7,684 nucleotides of DNA. It comes from an uncultured Veillonella sp. GTDB lineage: Bacteria; Bacillota; Negativicutes; Veillonellales; Veillonellaceae. The position numbers and the translations under genes were made by a program. Positions 6,052 through 7,684 of the stretch are shown one piece after another; position 1 is the first letter of the stretch; each line of letters starts with the position of its first letter. The stretch spans positions 1 to 7,684 of the forward strand of contig CAAFUD010000255.1 in NCBI GenBank assembly GCA_900766125.1, written 5' to 3'. The notes beneath the pieces are model-generated. The model had not been told where the DNA came from. It saw nothing but the letters and a program-made list of their open reading frames with translations, and did no database searches.

Positions 6052-7509
6052 ATGAAATATGTTATAAAAAATAAGAACTATCATATTTTGATAGTTCTTA
6101 TTTTCTCCGCCATCATTTATTTTATGGGAAATATGTATCTTAGTATTTCAGATCCTGTAGAATCTAATTATGCGCTAACAGCAAAAGAAATGCTACTAAA
6201 CCATAATTATTTATCACCACAAATTTTTGGTCATTATTGGTATGATAAACCCATATTTTACTATTGGGAACTCATTGTTGCTTTCAAACTATTTGGTATT
6301 TCAGACTTTGGAGCTCGATTTTTTTCCAGTCTATTAGCGCTCTGTAACCTCTATCTAATCTATCGATTTGTAAAATCACAAACCAATCATATAATTGCCA
6401 TTACAAGCGCTATCATCGTATCTGTTTCCGCTGAATATTGGATTATTGCAAAGTCTGTTATAACAGATATGACACTAGGACTATATTTTAATGCAATCTT
6501 AATGAGCTTTTACATAGGATACATACGTCATAAATCTGAATTAAAAGGATATAAACAATATTATCTTTTAGCCTATTTAGCATCTGCCCTTGCCGTATTA
6601 ACTAAAGGGCCCATTGGTTTCTTATTGCCAGGTCTCATCATATTAATATACCTAGGAATCAGACGAGACCTCAAAGAGTTATTAAGTTTACAAATCTTAC
6701 CTGGTCTCTTAATACTCCTAAGTCTTGGTGGTAGTTGGTATTACTATATGTATATCACCCATGGAAACGACTTTATCAATGTCTTTCTCGGTGTCCATAA
6801 TTGGCTACGTGCCACCGTATCAGAGCATCCCAAATTCAATGTATGGTACTATTATATCCCTATAACGATTATCACACTGTTCCCTTGGTCTATCTTATTA
6901 CCTAAACTGATATATAACAATCGAAATAATTGGTTTATAAATATTCCATTTAATAGCTTCTTAGCAGTATGGGCTGGTACAGTCATAATCTTTTTCTCCT
7001 GTATGGCCACCAAATACTCCACCTACACATTTCCAGCACTAACACCATTAGCTATTCTAATGGCCATCATGTGTCATAAACGAATAGCGTTAATCTGTAA
7101 AACAGCACTAGTAATCGGGATTACCTATATAGTTCTTACCTTTATTGTCGCCATACCACAAATGAATAAGGCATCCACACCGCATATTAGTCAATACATT
7201 AATCAATCTATCAGCGATGATGCCATTATTCTACAGGGCAGTGGGAGATATCGTGTTTCACCTACTTACTATAGTAATCATGAGGTTTATCAACTACTTG
7301 GACCAAATCAGGTTGCTCCTGATCCAACCGCCATTTCTTGGAATGCTAAAGAAGTCATGCCATTTATATCTGTGAACAATTTACCGCCAGATAAAAATGT
7401 ATATCTCCTCATATATAATGATGATAATTTTCCAGACACATTAGATTCCAATAATTGGTCTATGGTATATTCCAACACTGAAGGAACTATTTATCAATTA
7501 CATCGGTAG
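6052..7509 (+). CDS. ArnT-like lipid-linked sugar glycosyltransferase (GT-C, PMT/GT83 type)
   Basis: This is a polytopic membrane glycosyltransferase that should move a sugar from a polyprenyl-phosphate donor to an acceptor outside the cytoplasmic membrane; in ArnT the reaction adds aminoarabinose to lipid A. The 485 residues contain about eleven to thirteen hydrophobic helices. ArnT/PMT signatures are D34-P-V-E37-S-N-Y-A with AKEML, the YDKPIFYYW segment (64-72; YFEKP in ArnT), GISDFGARF, a second conserved Asp D139 (VITDM), LTKGPIGFLLPG (183-194) and KYSTYTFPALTPLA (321-334). A soluble domain of about 115 residues forms the C-terminus. The gene starts four bases after the bcrC-like stop, with AAGGG at 6039-6043, so the two are cotranscribed and probably coupled. 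A perfect stem-loop lies within codons 6-18. No aminoarabinose-synthesis genes are in the window, so donor sugar and acceptor are unknown and the arnT name is withheld. It overlaps cdd by 23 bases at the 3' end, with no visible terminator. Confidence 0.85.
   Translation: MKYVIKNKNYHILIVLIFSAIIYFMGNMYLSISDPVESNYALTAKEMLLNHNYLSPQIFGHYWYDKPIFYYWELIVAFKLFGISDFGARFFSSLLALCNLYLIYRFVKSQTNHIIAITSAIIVSVSAEYWIIAKSVITDMTLGLYFNAILMSFYIGYIRHKSELKGYKQYYLLAYLASALAVLTKGPIGFLLPGLIILIYLGIRRDLKELLSLQILPGLLILLSLGGSWYYYMYITHGNDFINVFLGVHNWLRATVSEHPKFNVWYYYIPITIITLFPWSILLPKLIYNNRNNWFINIPFNSFLAVWAGTVIIFFSCMATKYSTYTFPALTPLAILMAIMCHKRIALICKTALVIGITYIVLTFIVAIPQMNKASTPHISQYINQSISDDAIILQGSGRYRVSPTYYSNHEVYQLLGPNQVAPDPTAISWNAKEVMPFISVNNLPPDKNVYLLIYNDDNFPDTLDSNNWSMVYSNTEGTIYQLHR
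6068..6104 (+). repeat. Perfect 16-bp inverted repeat inside the start of the ArnT-like gene
   Basis: Bases 6068-6083 (AAAATAAGAACTATCA) are exactly complementary to 6089-6104, with a five-base loop. The stem begins at +17 from the A of the ATG, right at the leading edge of an initiating ribosome, and its right arm ends in TTTT, like an AT-rich intrinsic terminator. Only three of sixteen pairs are G-C. It could lower expression of this gene relative to the upstream phosphatase, by premature termination or by hindering initiation. The structure is seen; any function is inference. Confidence 0.85.
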
Positions 7510-7684
7510 AAGAAAAGCTAAACGGCAACAACGCCTCAGTAGAGACAACTTCTATATCACCTTTCAGGTTCCCCATGATAATAATAGGGATATTAAACTC
7601 TCCCATAACTTGACGACAAGCACCGCATGGTGCACAAGGCCCTTCCGTATCAGCAACTACGGCAAGGGCCTTAAATTTTGTATG
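7487..7684 (-). CDS. cdd: Cytidine deaminase, C-terminal part
   Basis: The enzyme hydrolytically deaminates cytidine and deoxycytidine to uridine and deoxyuridine in pyrimidine salvage, in the cytoplasm. Only the last 65 residues are in the window; the start and the His/Cys-Ala-Glu catalytic motif lie beyond the right edge. The visible part has the second zinc motif PCGACRQV (in CAPCGACRQVMGEF), preceded by the FKALAVVADTEGP strand and followed by the conserved end LKGDIEVVSTEALLPFSFSSTD, which aligns well with Bacillus-type short tetrameric Cdd. The stop TAG lies inside the 3' end of the convergent ArnT-like gene (23-base overlap). No terminator is seen after it. Its operon context is outside the window. 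Confidence 0.93.
   Translation of the reverse strand, partial: HTKFKALAVVADTEGPCAPCGACRQVMGEFNIPIIIMGNLKGDIEVVSTEALLPFSFSSTDVIDK

Noticed and set aside
1..7684. CRISPR arrays, insertion sequences, tRNA/rRNA genes, toxin-antitoxin or defence genes
   Set aside because: No regularly spaced repeats, transposase-like proteins, terminal inverted repeats with target duplications, or RNA-gene signatures were seen on either strand.

Overview
The window looks like chromosome from a low-GC, diderm Firmicute of the Negativicutes, most likely Veillonella or a close relative. The argument is indirect. The DNA is AT-rich, genes have Firmicute-type AAGGAG ribosome binding sites, and the lipid phosphatase resembles Bacillus BcrC. 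Yet it sits beside an ArnT-like glycosyltransferase, a family typical of bacteria with an outer membrane and LPS. Genus assignment is inference, not something read directly from a marker gene.

Layout from left to right. (1) 1-731, minus strand: N-terminal 243 residues of an exported protein of unknown function. (2) 732-971: divergent AT-rich control region with repeats, a near-consensus promoter for menA, and an unusual hairpin between the menA ribosome binding site and its start codon. (3) 972-1868: menA, the membrane prenyltransferase of menaquinone synthesis, followed by a strong stem-loop terminator. (4) 2121-2942: metQ, a methionine-type ABC-transporter lipoprotein standing alone with its own promoter and terminator. 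(5) 3001-3026: a stem-loop between convergent genes. (6) 5253 down to 3045, minus strand: a two-component operon, sensor kinase first and OmpR-type response regulator second, from a near-consensus promoter. (7) 5412-7509, plus strand: a two-gene operon divergent from the kinase, coding for a BcrC-like undecaprenyl-diphosphate phosphatase and an ArnT-like lipid-linked glycosyltransferase. (8) 7487-7684, minus strand: the C-terminal end of cytidine deaminase (cdd), overlapping the glycosyltransferase 3' end tail to tail.

The most coherent functional unit is items 6 and 7. A sensor kinase/response regulator pair lies back to back with two enzymes that both act on polyprenyl-phosphate envelope carriers. 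This resembles in logic the known envelope-stress and peptide-antibiotic response loci (PmrAB-ArnT in Gram-negatives, BcrC in Bacillus), but the regulatory link here is inferred from position and from an 11-bp direct repeat in the shared intergenic region.

I found no CRISPR array, transposase, phage gene, tRNA or rRNA. No wholly new system is evident. The less ordinary signals are two RNA-level structures: the hairpin in the menA leader and a perfect 16-bp stem-loop just inside the glycosyltransferase coding region.
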